From: Verrucomicrobiota bacterium
GTDB lineage: Bacteria; Verrucomicrobiota; Verrucomicrobiia; Limisphaerales; JACRJZ01
NCBI GenBank assembly: GCA_016219875.1
Contig: JACRJZ010000057.1
Location: forward strand, 43,939 to 107,938
Length of the DNA stretch: 64,000 nt
Direction of reading: 5' to 3'
In this document: positions 29,019 through 38,133 of the stretch, one piece after another
Numbering within the stretch: the stretch's first letter is position 1
How the letters are laid out: every line of letters begins with the position of its first letter
Translations under genes and position numbers: made by a program
Notes under the pieces: model-generated
What the model saw: the letters and a program-made list of their open reading frames with translations, nothing else
Told to the model about the DNA's origin: nothing
Database searches by the model: none

Positions 29019-30911
29019 ATGACCTTCCTGCCCATCGTTGAACGTGAACTTCGCGTGGCCGCGCGCCGGGGCACGACCCACTGGGTGCGCTTCGCGCTGA
29101 CGGCGGTAGTCTCGCTGGTGATGGTGAATTACTTCGTCGGGACATGGCGATCTCCTCCCGCGGCGCTGGGCCGGTTCGCGTTCGAGTGGCTCGTGAGCGC
29201 CACGTTTGTTCTTGCGTGCGCCGCCGGCGCCTTGACCGCCGACACCCTCAGCAGCGAACGACGCGAGGGCAAGCTGGGGCTTCTGTTCCTGACCGATCTG
29301 CGCGCGTGGGACATCACGTTGGGCAAACTGGCCTCCGCGGGTCTGGGCGCTGCCTACGCTGGCATCGCCTTCCTGCCCCTGTTGATGCTGCCGTTGCTGG
29401 CAGGGGGCGTTGCGGGCTTGGAAGCAATGCGGACAGGACTGGCGCTGCTCACGATTCTCCTGTTTGCCCTGGCGGCCGGCCTGGCGGTGTCAGCGCAGGA
29501 ACTCGATCACGCGCAGGTGCTGCGACGCGCTGCTTATTGGGTCGTGGGCACCGTCATCTGCCCTCTCGTTCCGGTGTGGTTCGGCACCATGCGCCCGGTG
29601 CCGCAAGCCGTGATCGCGCTGTCGGCAATTCCCCTGCTCGTGCGAACCGTCGTTCGGCTGTCCTCGACACGGGAAAGGGATCGCACTCGCGCGCTACGGC
29701 GCTCTGCCGGACTGATTCTGGGGATTGTGATTCTGCCGATTCTGGCAACGCAACTGGGCTGGTCCTCCTTGGGCGCGCATCTCAGCTTGTTGAGTCCGCT
29801 CACGACGGTGCTCCGTGCGCAAGACACCGCCTATCGCGCGGCGCCGATGGAGTTCTGGGTTTCGTGGACGATTCAGTTGGTCCACGCAGTCGCGCTGCTG
29901 TTCTCTGCCGGGCGGCACCTGCGGCACAGGCTGAGCGAGTCACTCGTTCAACCTCATGCTTTGGGGCGAAAGTCATTGGCAGAACCTGAACCCTACTCCT
30001 CGGATCCGTTCTCCAATGCGTCCTTCCTCATCGCCAATCCGCCCGCGCCGGCCAAGCGGGAGCCGCGCCGGCCTTTCGACGAAGCGCGGCCGTTGCAGTG
30101 GCTGGTGTTGCGACAACGCGGACAGCAGAAGTTGTGCTGGGCCGCCGCGATGCTCTTGATCGCCTCCTCGCAGGTTGGTTTCGCGCTGCAATACCTGCGC
30201 TTGTTCACGGCTGGCGGCCCGACGCCACAGGTCTGGTATTTCCTTTCTCACCTTTCCTGGGTCGGAGAGGCGCTGCTGGCGTGGGCGGCCTGCCGCTTTT
30301 TCTTCGAGGCTCACCGCACCGGCGAATTGGAACTGCTGCTCACAACGCCGGTCGGCGCACAGACGTTGATCGCCGCCCACTGGGCGGCCATGAAGCGGCT
30401 CTTGCGTTGGCCCCTGATGCTGGTGTTTGCCTCGTTCGTACTGCCCACGGCGATTTCGTTCTTCGCCATCACAGGAAGGATGGCCGGCAAGGTGGGAGCC
30501 AACGAAATTTACTCCGCACTTTACGCGCTGTGCCGTCCCGTGGAACTGCTCTTGATCGTGTTTGCGATGACATGGCTCGGCGTATGGTTTGGCCTGAGGG
30601 TGCGCCGGCTGTTCCATGCCGTGGGGCTGACGGTGGGACTGACGGCAGGGATGACGATGATCATCCATTCTCTTTGGCAGTTCATGGTCCCTTTGTTCTT
30701 CACGCCCAGCGGAACGCCTTCCGTTGGCAGAGTCGTCTGGTTCTTCGGCGGTTATCCGGTCGGTTGGGCCGTGCTGTTGGCGCTGACTGTTTGGGCTAAG
30801 CACCGGCTGCGCCACGGCCTGCTGTCCGAGCCTGGGCCGCTGGATTGGCGGCGCGAAACGCAGATGGTCCTGCGCGGGCTCGTCGGATCGCTTCGTGCCT
30901 GGGGGCGATAG
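29019..30911 (+). CDS. ABC-2-type transporter permease
   Basis: This 630-aa integral membrane protein begins MTFLPIVERELRVAARRG, the usual start of large ABC-2 permeases. About 12 membrane segments fall in two halves, residues 20-300 and 365-610, separated by a polar linker. LSSERREGKLGLLFLTDLRAWDITLGKL is the typical cytoplasmic loop after the second helix. Such permeases normally follow an ATPase gene, but none is adjacent here: BRO-N lies upstream and a divergent region downstream. It would depend on an ATPase encoded elsewhere. The substrate is unknown. Confidence 0.8.
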   Translation: MTFLPIVERELRVAARRGTTHWVRFALTAVVSLVMVNYFVGTWRSPPAALGRFAFEWLVSATFVLACAAGALTADTLSSERREGKLGLLFLTDLRAWDITLGKLASAGLGAAYAGIAFLPLLMLPLLAGGVAGLEAMRTGLALLTILLFALAAGLAVSAQELDHAQVLRRAAYWVVGTVICPLVPVWFGTMRPVPQAVIALSAIPLLVRTVVRLSSTRERDRTRALRRSAGLILGIVILPILATQLGWSSLGAHLSLLSPLTTVLRAQDTAYRAAPMEFWVSWTIQLVHAVALLFSAGRHLRHRLSESLVQPHALGRKSLAEPEPYSSDPFSNASFLIANPPAPAKREPRRPFDEARPLQWLVLRQRGQQKLCWAAAMLLIASSQVGFALQYLRLFTAGGPTPQVWYFLSHLSWVGEALLAWAACRFFFEAHRTGELELLLTTPVGAQTLIAAHWAAMKRLLRWPLMLVFASFVLPTAISFFAITGRMAGKVGANEIYSALYALCRPVELLLIVFAMTWLGVWFGLRVRRLFHAVGLTVGLTAGMTMIIHSLWQFMVPLFFTPSGTPSVGRVVWFFGGYPVGWAVLLALTVWAKHRLRHGLLSEPGPLDWRRETQMVLRGLVGSLRAWGR

Positions 30912-31311
30912 AGGAAGAGCGACTCATGCCAAGCCCGTGGCCGGTTCATGTGGCGGAACCCGACGCCTCCCTGCACCTGAAACTGCAGTTTTGAGGCTTG
31001 TTTCCAGATGCCCGGCGCACATCAGCCCATCGTCAGCGACAACTTTCGTTCAACCGGTGGACAACACTGATCCGGCGACGGAAGCCAAACCGCAGCAGTG
31101 CGCGCCGCTTGAACCCGCTCTCAACTCTCGACCATCGGCCTCCTCCTTCCGTGCCGGGCCGCGACTTGGCTGGCTGCCAGGGTGTCTTCCAACACCGGGA
31201 GGACCAGCAGGCGAGAAGGCATTCGCCAGTTCATGGCAGGGATTCAACGCCAGAAAGCAGGGTGGATTCGATGTTGGAAGGAGCACTTTGTCGAAACCGG
31301 GTGGCGGCGAC
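30912..31311. other. Gene-free 400-bp stretch
   Basis: It lies between the permease stop and the end of the oxidoreductase (tail-to-tail). Frames on both strands lack family resemblance and ribosome-binding sites, and no repeat of the families found elsewhere is present. I see no terminator with a T-tract. Confidence 0.5.
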
Positions 31312-32502
31312 CTAACGCGCCATCGGCCAACGAAACGCGGACGTGAGCGCGATGCGCTGGCCGGTTTCCTGCGACTTGCGCGCGGCGGTGATGATCTCCA
31401 GCACGTGCAACGCCTGCTCCGGCGTGACGAGCAGCTCACGCCCGGTGACGAGGCACTCGGCCGCCAACGCCGCGCCCTGCTGCCAGATGTAACCCTCCGC
31501 GTCGGTGGCGTGGCGCTTCATCTGCGGCTGCTTCTGCGTCGCCAGGTCCACGCCCTGCGGCGCCCAATCGTAACCCACCAGCCCCAGGAATCCGCCCGAG
31601 CCGACGATGGTCACCGTGTGCTGCCGTTCCCCGCTGCCGTCGTGGCCGTGCGGGTTGAAATAGTTGAACCCCGATTGCACGTGCGAGATCACGCCCCGCC
31701 CATGGTCGAGCAACACCATCGCGTTGTCTTCCTCGGTCACCTTGATCCGGCCCTTCCCCGTGAGGTCGCGTTCCGGCGTAACGATGCTCAACATGGCCGC
31801 AACGTGTTTCACCGGCCCGAGCAATCCGGTGAGTGTCGTCAGGTTATAGACCATCAAGTCCGGCATGCTCCCGCCACCCTTCTCGTAAAAGAACGGCGAC
31901 CAGTTCGGCCCTTCGTGTCCGTAATGCGCGTGCGCCGCCGCCACGCGGCCCAGCGCGCCCTGCGCCAGCGTGCGCGCCATGAACGCGAACTGCGGGCTTT
32001 GCACCGTGATCGGCGCGCCCCACAGGCGCAGTTTCTTCTCCGCCGCCAGGCGCAGCAGTTCCTGGCCGGCCTGGAGCGAGTTGGCGATGGGTTTTTCGCT
32101 CCAAACGTGTTTGCCCGCCACCAGCGCCTGCCGGTTCAAGTGCTCGTGCTCCTGCATGTCCGTGAGGTCCACGAGGAAATCGAACGGTTCCCCCGCCAGC
32201 ATCGCTTCGATGTGCGGATAGTGATGCGCCACCTTGAACCGCTCGGCTTGGTTGCGCGCGCGCTCGGGCCGGATGTCACACAAGCTCACCAGCTCGACGT
32301 ACGGACACTGGGCCAGCACCGGCAGATACGAATGGGACACGCTGCCGCATCCGATCACGCCGGTGCGGATGCGCTTCGGGCTTTCGGCCAGCGCGGCGGC
32401 GGCGTCCGACGCGACCGCGGCGCCAGCAAGGAGGGCGGCTTTCGTGAAGGCCCGGCGGTTCAGGACATGAGAATCGGTGTGTCTAGAATTCATGGTCGTC
32501 AT
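31312..32502 (-). CDS. Gfo/Idh/MocA family oxidoreductase with Tat signal
   Basis: The 396-aa protein has a twin-arginine signal (NRRAFTKAALLAGAAVASDAAAA). The Rossmann domain starts RTGVIGCGSVSHSYLPVL (GxGxxx motif), followed by CDIRPERARNQAERF and the diagnostic HVWSEKPIANS with the catalytic Lys. The C-terminal alpha/beta domain contains GGGSMPDLMVYNLTTLTGLLG. These enzymes oxidise or reduce sugars and cyclitols with bound NAD(P); Tat export suggests folding with cofactor before export. Exported Gfo/Idh/MocA proteins are abundant in Verrucomicrobia and usually of unknown substrate. The start could also be the ATG at 32493. Confidence 0.85.
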   Translation of the reverse strand: MTTMNSRHTDSHVLNRRAFTKAALLAGAAVASDAAAALAESPKRIRTGVIGCGSVSHSYLPVLAQCPYVELVSLCDIRPERARNQAERFKVAHHYPHIEAMLAGEPFDFLVDLTDMQEHEHLNRQALVAGKHVWSEKPIANSLQAGQELLRLAAEKKLRLWGAPITVQSPQFAFMARTLAQGALGRVAAAHAHYGHEGPNWSPFFYEKGGGSMPDLMVYNLTTLTGLLGPVKHVAAMLSIVTPERDLTGKGRIKVTEEDNAMVLLDHGRGVISHVQSGFNYFNPHGHDGSGERQHTVTIVGSGGFLGLVGYDWAPQGVDLATQKQPQMKRHATDAEGYIWQQGAALAAECLVTGRELLVTPEQALHVLEIITAARKSQETGQRIALTSAFRWPMAR

Positions 32503-32639
32503 TCTCCGCGCTCAGCACCGCGTTGGCAATTGCGAAGGCCACCGCCGCTTCTCCCGCCGCCTGGGAACTTGTTCCCTCTCCCAAACCTCGACGATGAACT
32601 TTCGGCCTTCCGCAAGGGCTGAAGGCCCGAATTTAGCCA

Positions 32640-33323
32640 CTAAAACAGCGAAGGCGGCTCTTCAACGAATCGCTTGGCTTCCTCAACGTGATAGGCGGTC
32701 TGGCACTTCGGGCAAAACAGGTGGTACTCGTAGTAGTGATCGCGGCCCGGTTTCCAGCGGCCGTTGCGCTTGATGACCGGCGTTAAACATTTCCGGCACG
32801 GCTCGCCTTCCTGCAAGCCGGGGCGCGGCCCTTCGTCTTCGGGTTTGTTTTCGTAGCCTTCATCCGCCGGGAGATTGGGCTGGCGCAGCGCGGCCATCGA
32901 AAGCTGATCGCACCGCTCGTTCTCTGGATTGCCGGCATGGCCCTTTACCCAGCGGAATTCGACTTGATGGGTTTGGCACAGCACGTCGAGCCGCTTCCAA
33001 AGGTCAACGTTCTCCGGACGCTCCTTGTTCGTGCGCCACCAGTTCTTTCGCTTCCAGTTCGCCACCCAGCCTTCCGTCATCGCCTTCACCAAATACTGCG
33101 AATCGCTGTAGAGCGTGACCCGGCAGGGCTGCTTCAACATCTCAAGCCCTTTGATGGCGGCAAAGATTTCCATCCGATTGTTGGTGGTCAACCGGAAGCC
33201 ACCGCTGGCCTCGGCGCGCTTCTTGGGATGCAACAGCACCACGCCATAACCGCCCGGGCCGGGGTTGGGTTCACAACCGCCGTCGGTGTAAATCTCGACC
33301 TGGGGTCTTGTCCCGTCGCTCAT
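32640..33323 (-). CDS. rnhA: Ribonuclease HI with C-terminal zinc-ribbon-like extension
   Basis: RNase HI cleaves RNA in RNA:DNA hybrids. The start at 33323 (MSDGTRPQVEIYTDGG) is chosen because the frame upstream is antisense to the methylase gene; the product has 227 aa. Catalytic residues are visible in YTDGGCEPNPGPGGYG (Asp), NNRMEIFAAI (Glu), LYSDSQYLVKAM (Asp) and NERCDQLS (Asp), with HAGNPEN holding the conserved His. After the usual 155 residues comes a tail of about 70 residues with CRKC and CPKC pairs, probably a zinc ribbon. It begins only 19 bp after the methylase stop and probably shares its transcript. Confidence 0.9.
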   Translation of the reverse strand: MSDGTRPQVEIYTDGGCEPNPGPGGYGVVLLHPKKRAEASGGFRLTTNNRMEIFAAIKGLEMLKQPCRVTLYSDSQYLVKAMTEGWVANWKRKNWWRTNKERPENVDLWKRLDVLCQTHQVEFRWVKGHAGNPENERCDQLSMAALRQPNLPADEGYENKPEDEGPRPGLQEGEPCRKCLTPVIKRNGRWKPGRDHYYEYHLFCPKCQTAYHVEEAKRFVEEPPSLF

Positions 33324-33342
33324 GCTGGGGTCATGCAGGCTT

Positions 33343-35061
33343 TCAGGATTCCAGGTGGTGTCCGACGATGGTTTCAAGTTCGCCAAACAAGTCGGTGGTC
33401 TTTGCGGCGCCATCGCTGTCCCACCATTTCTCCCGCACCTCCGCGAGGACGGTTTTCCGATTCGGCGCTGGGTGCGGTTGCCGCACCAGATAGACGATGG
33501 CCATCCGGGCGTTGTTGTCCTTGAAGGCGCGCGGCAGGGTGATGACGAGCCGCAACTCACATTCGCAAGCCAGGGCCGTGCGTAGCACGGGCATCCCCCG
33601 GTTGTCGCGAGTCAACAATCCCTCCGGCACCAGCAGGCAGATGCGCCCGCCATCCGGCTTCGCCAGTTCAACAGCGCGGCGGATAAAGCAGTGGTGGTCC
33701 ATCAACCCGCCTTCGGTGTGGCCGAAGCGGCTCTCCCACTGCTGCTCGATTTGCGCCCGGTTCGTCCCGGAATACTCGTCGTTGCCGGGCGGATTGCCGA
33801 GAACCACGTCATGCCGTCCCGGCGTCAAATGCGGTTCAGCTTTCGGGTCTTCGATGATCTCGCTGGTTTTCGGCGCGCGTTGATACAGAACGTTGTGCAG
33901 GAACACTTGGAATTCTCCGGCGTGCTGCGGGTAAAGGAAAGTCAGCAACTCGCGCGCACATGAAATGCAAAACGGATCGTCGTCAACGCCCACCAGCCTT
34001 CGGGTCAGGAATTCCTGCGCCCGCCTATCGCCGTCTGCCTCGGCAACGTGATTCACACTTTCGGCCAGATACCCGCCCGTGCCGCACGTCATGTCAATCA
34101 CCCGCTCATGGGCGCGGGGCCGGGCGAGCCGCACCATTTGCTGGATGATTTCCGTCGGCGTGAAATACCGGGCGACATTGCGATAACGCACCAATCCCTT
34201 GACCCTGTACGAGCGCGACTGCGATTCACCTGTGAAGTAACGATGCCCGCCCCGCCCGCCTGGTTGCAGCAGAAAGGCCCGGTACCCGCGCGCCACCGCC
34301 GCCCCGGTGAACTCCTGCGCGTCAATCTTCTGCCGATACAGGGCAATGGTTCGCAGAACATGCCGCACAGCCCGCGCCCCCATGCCGCCCTGGCGGCAGA
34401 TCAACTGCGCTCCAGATTCCCCGTCCCGGCGCACGCAATCAATGATGCGGTTAAAGAGCATGATCTTCTCGTCGTCCCGGTTGCGAAGCGCAGGAACGTC
34501 ATCAATCGAGCGAAAGAGATCGGTGAAAAACTGGTTCGCCAGGTCGGCAACGAGCACCTGCTGCTGCGGGGAAACGACAGCCGCGGGGCGCGCCTGCCCG
34601 GCTTCCGTCAGCAGTTCGCCCCATTCCAGGAAGGCAGGACGGCCCGCGTGTCGGATGGGTTCGTACTCGATGTTGAGTCCCCGGACCACGGCCCGGCACA
34701 TCTCCGCGCGGGTGCCGGCAGCGGTAAGGAGAAACGGCACGGTCCGCTCCTGCATCAGGCAGCCGCGCTGCCGGGGCTTGAAATTCCGGCTGTAGTTCCG
34801 GGCCTGGCGGAAGCCGATGTCAAACTGCCGGGCGGTGGGTTCACCCTCGACCGTGAGCAACGGCACGTCGCCATGATGAATCAAGTAATCCAGCCGGAGG
34901 AGTCCGTCGCCAAAGGGATTCTCGATTTGAAATTGCGGGCGGATGGATTGCGAAGGCACGCCGAGGTATTCCAACAACGGCCAGATCACGCGATGGCCAT
35001 ACTCGATGTCGTTCAGGCAACTCACTCCAAGTAGTTCCTGAATCCTGCCGTTGGTTTTCAT
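33343..35061 (-). CDS. N6-adenine DNA methylase with N-terminal degenerate HsdR_N-like nuclease domain
   Basis: The protein has 572 aa. Residues 20-110 resemble the type I HsdR N-terminal PD-(D/E)xK domain (LLRLDYLIHHGDVPLLTVEGEPTARQ), but the catalytic Lys of ExK is Glu (EGE), so cleavage is doubtful. Residues 300-540 are an N6 methylase. RYFTPTEIIQQMVRL precedes motif I (VIDMTCGTGGYL); motif IV is GNPPG instead of NPPY/F, and the sequence LLVPEGLLTRDNRG follows. It is the third gene of a tight minus-strand group: methylase 35960-37204, specificity subunit 35079-35963, then this gene 17 bp on. A nuclease-methylase fusion in a modification-restriction or defence role is likely; no HsdR helicase is nearby. 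Confidence 0.8.
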   Translation of the reverse strand: MKTNGRIQELLGVSCLNDIEYGHRVIWPLLEYLGVPSQSIRPQFQIENPFGDGLLRLDYLIHHGDVPLLTVEGEPTARQFDIGFRQARNYSRNFKPRQRGCLMQERTVPFLLTAAGTRAEMCRAVVRGLNIEYEPIRHAGRPAFLEWGELLTEAGQARPAAVVSPQQQVLVADLANQFFTDLFRSIDDVPALRNRDDEKIMLFNRIIDCVRRDGESGAQLICRQGGMGARAVRHVLRTIALYRQKIDAQEFTGAAVARGYRAFLLQPGGRGGHRYFTGESQSRSYRVKGLVRYRNVARYFTPTEIIQQMVRLARPRAHERVIDMTCGTGGYLAESVNHVAEADGDRRAQEFLTRRLVGVDDDPFCISCARELLTFLYPQHAGEFQVFLHNVLYQRAPKTSEIIEDPKAEPHLTPGRHDVVLGNPPGNDEYSGTNRAQIEQQWESRFGHTEGGLMDHHCFIRRAVELAKPDGGRICLLVPEGLLTRDNRGMPVLRTALACECELRLVITLPRAFKDNNARMAIVYLVRQPHPAPNRKTVLAEVREKWWDSDGAAKTTDLFGELETIVGHHLES

Positions 35062-35078
35062 ACTGCGCCGCGCGCAAC

Positions 35079-35963
35079 TCAGCCGGCAAACGGGCTGATC
35101 TTCTTCTGCTTGCCCTCTGCCACTGCTTCCAATTCCGCAATCAAGTGTTTCAGGCGTTCCTGGGCTTCGGCCATCGCTCGCTTGTAGATCGAATTCTTGT
35201 CTGCCAAGGCATTGATGGCTTCACCGTACGGCCCCGGAGCAATGCCGCTTTCATCGAGCAATCGCTCCTTGATGGCCATTGCTTTGTCGTGCCGCCGCGA
35301 CATTTCAAGATACTGCCTGCGAATTTCAAACTGAACCTCGACGGGGAGGACCGGTATCTGAATGTTGCGAACTCGCCCAAAGCTGATGGTCATGGCATCC
35401 ACACCATGCATCACTCGTTGCACTTGGAGCGCACCGAAACGTGATTTTAGAAAACAGCAGACATAGAACGGATCAATTCCATCAACGCGGATTCGGTCTA
35501 TATGCTGGCTGATGTTCAGCTTTCCGTAGTCTCGCGGCAAAACAACGCACCGCCCAATCAGAGTTTCGGTCGCGCGAAAGGCGTTGTTGGTGAAAAGAAT
35601 GTCCTCGGCGCTCACACGGCTGCGCTCCGGGTCATTGTGACTTCCTTCTGCGATTCGGTCCGGCTTGATGGCAAAATCAATTCCCGTGTCGCGGATGTTG
35701 ATGACCTGCAAGTAGCGCACGCCACCGCGCAGGCTGAGTTTTCGCGCGCCGACTTGGCCGTAGGTGATTCCCTTGGAGCCGTCGGGCAGTTGTTCCGGGA
35801 TAAAGTCGCCCAGCGGCACGCTGCGAAGCTTCTTGAGCGTCTTTTCGTTGCGGCGGAAGCGATCCTCAAAGTAGCCCGCGTTCCAGCGGTTGTGCCGCAT
35901 CACTTCGCCCTGGGCAAGCCTGACCTCCAACGTCGGGGCATCGGGTCTCTCGTGTGTGCTCAT
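35079..35963 (-). CDS. Half-length type I specificity (HsdS-like) subunit
   Basis: This 294-aa protein has one target-recognition domain (about residues 40-215: VPLGDFIPEQL, VRYLQVINIRDTGIDF, ILFTNNAFRATETLIGRCVVLP, SFGRVRNIQIPVLPVEVQFEI). One conserved helical region follows (residues 220-290: EAQERLKHLIAELEAVAEGKQKKI). Normal HsdS has two of each at about 400-450 aa, so this protein probably dimerises to read a palindromic or split site. Its start overlaps the upstream methylase stop by 4 bp (ATGA), which implies coupled translation. It should give sequence specificity to one or both adjacent methylases. Confidence 0.85.
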   Translation of the reverse strand: MSTHERPDAPTLEVRLAQGEVMRHNRWNAGYFEDRFRRNEKTLKKLRSVPLGDFIPEQLPDGSKGITYGQVGARKLSLRGGVRYLQVINIRDTGIDFAIKPDRIAEGSHNDPERSRVSAEDILFTNNAFRATETLIGRCVVLPRDYGKLNISQHIDRIRVDGIDPFYVCCFLKSRFGALQVQRVMHGVDAMTISFGRVRNIQIPVLPVEVQFEIRRQYLEMSRRHDKAMAIKERLLDESGIAPGPYGEAINALADKNSIYKRAMAEAQERLKHLIAELEAVAEGKQKKISPFAG

Positions 35964-37204
35964 TTCTCCTGGGGCCAGAAAGTTTCCCGCTCGCGCCGTG
36001 CGTCCTCCAGCACCCGCGCCAAGTAGCTCTCCACCGTGAAGCCCGGCGCATCCAGCCGCGGCGCGGCGAGGAAGATGGGGCGATCACTGTCCGGCATTCG
36101 TTCGAGCGCCTCGGGCGAGCACCAGCCATTGACCCGATCCTGCTCCCGCCGCCGTGCGAAGATGATCGAAGTTTTGGCGTTGGCGCCGACACCGGTGAAC
36201 ACCTTTTGCGGCAGGCTGATGGAGGCGAGCAGATCCATCCGGCCCAACAACCATGTGCGGAAGGACGCCAAGCGGTCGCTGGCCACAATGCTCTCCGGCA
36301 CGATGATGGCAATCAGTCCGCCGGGCCTGGTCAGGCGGACAAATCGCTCCGTGAACATCACCTCAATGGCGGTGCTGGCCAGCCGCCGGATGGTGTCGCG
36401 AATCTCCGTCCGGGACGTGTCCAGCGGACGATTCAGTGGCCATTGGGCGAGGAGCCGGGCGGCTTGCTCAAAGTCGCTGAGCGTTGGCCGGCGGCGGTCA
36501 TTGAGCACGCCGGCAGCGAAGAGTTCGCCGGGCGCGCTTTCCGTCTGGTCCTCGTCTTCCATGTCCAAGGCGGGCTCTGGTTTCGCTTCCAGCCGCCAGC
36601 AGGAATACTGACTGAGGGTCCGCACCAAGCGCTCCAGTTCAGCGCGTTCCCGCCGGCTCAGCAGCGGGCGCGCGGGCTGCGCTTCTTCCTTCAGGCAGCC
36701 GGCTTCAAAGAGATCCTGCTCCTCATGACGTGCGGCTTCGGGTTCCTCCAGCAGGCGGAGCAAATCGCGGAGGCCATTGCCGCTGAACGGCGGGTTCCCG
36801 GCGGCGATGTGGAACGTTCCCTCTTCGATACCGGTGGCAGGGTCGTCCAGCAGTCCATTGAGCAAATGGACATTTGCGCCGCACAACAATGGATCGGCCT
36901 GCCAGCCGGAAAGCAGGGATTCATCTATGTCAGCGCCAAAGAGACTGTTCGCCGGCAGTCCTCCGCGCTCGTGCGCCACGCGCAGGAAAACGCCCTCGCC
37001 ACAAGCCGGGTCAATCAATCGCGTCTGGGGCGCGAATCGCTGGCCGTGGATGACTTCGAGCAAATCCCAAATGAAAGCGGCGACTTCGGGCGACGTGAAG
37101 AACTGCCCCAATGCGCGTCTTCGCTCCAAGCTGCTGGTCGAAGCTTCCGCGGCGGCAGCCGACTGAGGCGGCGAGGGCTTAAGTCTGGCGGTCGCAGCAT
37201 TCAT
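35960..37204 (-). CDS. N6-adenine DNA methylase (first gene of the M-S-M operon)
   Basis: This 414-aa protein begins with a low-complexity N-terminus, then ALGQFFTSPEVAAFIWDLLEV, the opening of HsdM/class I N6 methylases. Motif I is LIDPACGEGVFL, motif IV is AAGNPPFSG and motif V-VI is LIAIIVPESIVASDR. It differs strongly from the second methylase of the operon (motif IV NPPF against NPPG, no nuclease domain). An acidic insert (LDMEDEDQTESAPGE) lies between motif IV and the later motifs. It modifies adenine in DNA together with the specificity subunit. Confidence 0.85.
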   Translation of the reverse strand: MNAATARLKPSPPQSAAAAEASTSSLERRRALGQFFTSPEVAAFIWDLLEVIHGQRFAPQTRLIDPACGEGVFLRVAHERGGLPANSLFGADIDESLLSGWQADPLLCGANVHLLNGLLDDPATGIEEGTFHIAAGNPPFSGNGLRDLLRLLEEPEAARHEEQDLFEAGCLKEEAQPARPLLSRRERAELERLVRTLSQYSCWRLEAKPEPALDMEDEDQTESAPGELFAAGVLNDRRRPTLSDFEQAARLLAQWPLNRPLDTSRTEIRDTIRRLASTAIEVMFTERFVRLTRPGGLIAIIVPESIVASDRLASFRTWLLGRMDLLASISLPQKVFTGVGANAKTSIIFARRREQDRVNGWCSPEALERMPDSDRPIFLAAPRLDAPGFTVESYLARVLEDARRERETFWPQEK

Positions 37205-37285
37205 TATTACTTAACGCGAGCAGGCTGACGCAACGTGGGCAGTGGGTCAACAGTTGAGTCCGAAGGCTTCCGAGGCTCAGCACAG

Positions 37286-37514
37286 TCACACAGTCTGCAA
37301 TCGTCGTGCTTGGACGAGGAAGCGCTTCACCGCTTCGTAGTCGAGGCGTTCGGGCACTTTGTTTTCGGCTAAGGCTCGTTCGAAGTCGTGGTGGAGTTCC
37401 TTGCGCCAGGCGTTCACTTCGGACCACGGCAGTTTGCTGTGTTTGACGGCGAGCCTCCTGCCAGATTCGCTCCTTGGAAATGAAGGGCGCTTTGAATTTG
37501 CGCGGGTCGTTCAC
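37286..37514 (-). pseudogene. Frameshifted small protein gene next to the XRE regulator
   Basis: A GTG start at 37514 overlaps the ancestral XRE stop (GTGA). The first frame gives MNDPRKFKAPFISKERIWQEA; the second, one nucleotide off, gives VKHSKLPWSEVNAWRKEL and continues to NKVPERLDYEAVKRFLVQARR, ending at 37286-37288. The join lies near 37455. Both parts look like coding sequence of one roughly 75-aa helical protein, so a single-base indel is likely. It may have been a toxin-antitoxin partner; the family is not recognised. Confidence 0.6.
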
Positions 37515-37549
37515 GGACGGTTAGCGCTTCTGATGAGTTCCACGAGTTC

Positions 37550-37879
37550 TTACAAGTCTTGTCGTGACGGTTTCTGGCCCGAGAGCGTGCGGAAAAAGGC
37601 AGGCAGTTGAGCGAGGAGCTTTTCGTCCTTCATCACATAATCCGGGATGCGGCCCGCGTCCACGGCGGCATAGTCGAAGAATTTCAGCCAGTCGTCCGAG
37701 CCTTCGGTGAGGCCGAGTTGCCTGGCCCATTTGCGCAAGGTGGCCTCGTCGCGGGGCGGAGAGAGGACTTCGCGCTCGATCTTGCTCCAGTTGCTCGGAT
37801 CGTGACCGTGCTCGAGGCAGAACTCGCGCAGGCCCAATCGTTGCCGCGCCCGCAGTTCTTTGATGAATTGGCCAAACAT
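37550..37879 (-). CDS. XRE-family regulator, probably truncated by a stop codon
   Basis: The chosen ATG at 37879 gives MFGQFIKELRARQRLGLREFCLEHGHDPSNWSKIERE, a Cro/CI-type helix-turn-helix; the product has 109 aa. Later SDDWLKFFDYAAVDAGRIPDYVMKDEKLLAQLPAFFRTLSGQKPSRQDL matches a common XRE regulator type. After the TAA at 37550-37552 the same frame continues ELVELIRSANRP and stops at 37511, where it would overlap the next gene by GTGA. The TAA therefore looks like a recent nonsense mutation that removes the last 13 codons. The regulator may still bind DNA. Confidence 0.75.
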   Translation of the reverse strand: MFGQFIKELRARQRLGLREFCLEHGHDPSNWSKIEREVLSPPRDEATLRKWARQLGLTEGSDDWLKFFDYAAVDAGRIPDYVMKDEKLLAQLPAFFRTLSGQKPSRQDL

Positions 37880-38133
37880 AGACTTGTCGTTCGTTTGTGG
37901 TAATGAAAATACCACACAAGCACCGGAGTTGTCCACAGGGGATTTCTGATTCTTCCGGGCTGGCGTGGTTTGTCCGCTTGCTGGCCAGGGACGCGCTCGG
38001 ATCATCTCGCTTGCCCTTGGCTGCGACTGGCATCGTTCGCAGCCGTTAGCTTGAGGTGCTGACCATTCTCACGAATTGTCAGCGGCCAGTCGTGGCGTAG
38101 TTGGTGTTGGGGGCAGTAGATTTCTTTGTCCAC

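Noticed and set aside
30895..32622. 575-aa frame over the oxidoreductase
   Set aside because: Antisense to the clear Gfo/Idh/MocA gene; no motifs.
33324..33560. Longer N-terminus of rnhA (to 33560)
   Set aside because: The extra 79 residues are the methylase gene read in another frame; the ATG at 33323 fits RNase HI.
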